Source: Streptomyces antimicrobicus (lineage in GTDB: Bacteria > Actinomycetota > Actinomycetes > Streptomycetales > Streptomycetaceae). Taken from it: a stretch of 33,534 nucleotides of DNA. Location: assembly GCF_020532625.1 (NCBI RefSeq), contig NZ_JAJAUY010000063.1, positions 1 to 33,534 on the forward strand. Reading direction: 5' to 3'. The notes under the pieces are model-generated. The model searched no databases and was not told the DNA's origin. It was given only the letters and a program-made list of their open reading frames with translations. The position numbers were made by a program, and so were the translations under genes. How positions within the stretch are numbered: position 1 is the stretch's first letter; each line of letters begins with the position of its first letter. Of the stretch, positions 33,465 to 33,534 are shown piece by piece.

Positions 33465-33534
33465 CGCCGTGCCGGGGCCGCGGGGCCCCGGCCGCCCCAC
33501 CCCAAGAGATAACCAGCGCCCCCCCCCCCCGCCG

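Overview
The window looks like a Streptomyces (or close relative) chromosome segment. It is very GC-rich, with strong G/C at third codon positions, many GTG/TTG starts, and typical actinobacterial families: a WhiB-like protein, SpoIIE-type phosphatase and RsbW-like ATPases, a SPOR micro-protein, a DUF4190/septum-formation protein, polyphosphate glucokinase, and a five-helix succinate dehydrogenase anchor. I see no rRNA, tRNA, CRISPR array, transposase or phage gene. Genus and functions are inferred from sequence patterns and family knowledge only; no database search was run.

Layout. (1) 1-2043: a peptide-type ABC solute-binding lipoprotein running off the left edge (minus), then a 74-aa coiled-coil protein. 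(2) 2148-5645: a tight three-gene succinate dehydrogenase operon (membrane anchor, flavoprotein, iron-sulfur subunit). (3) 5725-8926 (minus): a PAS-PAS-GAF-PP2C-HATPase signalling protein and a stand-alone HATPase protein resembling its C-terminal domain. (4) 9068-10668 (minus): NUDIX hydrolase, SPOR micro-protein and GntR/UTRA regulator. (5) 10791-13737 (minus): a proline-rich DUF4190/septum-formation membrane protein and a secreted subtilase, each followed by a very good terminator hairpin. (6) 13738-16403: a repeat-rich intergenic stretch, an ICL/PEP-mutase family enzyme and an EamA transporter. (7) 16506-19912 (minus): two tandem paralogous membrane-anchored esterases and a trypsin-like protease with coupled start. 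(8) 20045-21677: a divergent MarR regulator / secreted SMP-30-like protein pair sharing a perfect palindromic operator candidate. (9) 21718-24403 (minus): a WhiB-like protein with an extra C-terminal helix-turn-helix and a 656-aa orphan ParB/Srx-domain protein with a strongly acidic tail, flanked by gene-poor DNA. This is the most accessory-looking part. (10) 24953-33389: a conserved housekeeping block: ychF, DUF6542 protein, ppgK, ispH, an APC permease, xseA, xseB and a RutE-like nitroreductase.

The best candidate for something undescribed is the ParB-domain protein with its WhiB-like neighbour: ParB box I and the EGxxR box are both visible, but no ParA partner or parS-like repeat is. Other points of interest are several genes whose start codon lies 6-7 nt after a -10-like hexamer (leaderless-type starts), the MarR operator embedded in a promoter spacer, a five-copy CCGTACGG repeat, a duplicated 40-bp element upstream of xseA, and a start-codon-overlapping inverted repeat upstream of the SPOR gene.
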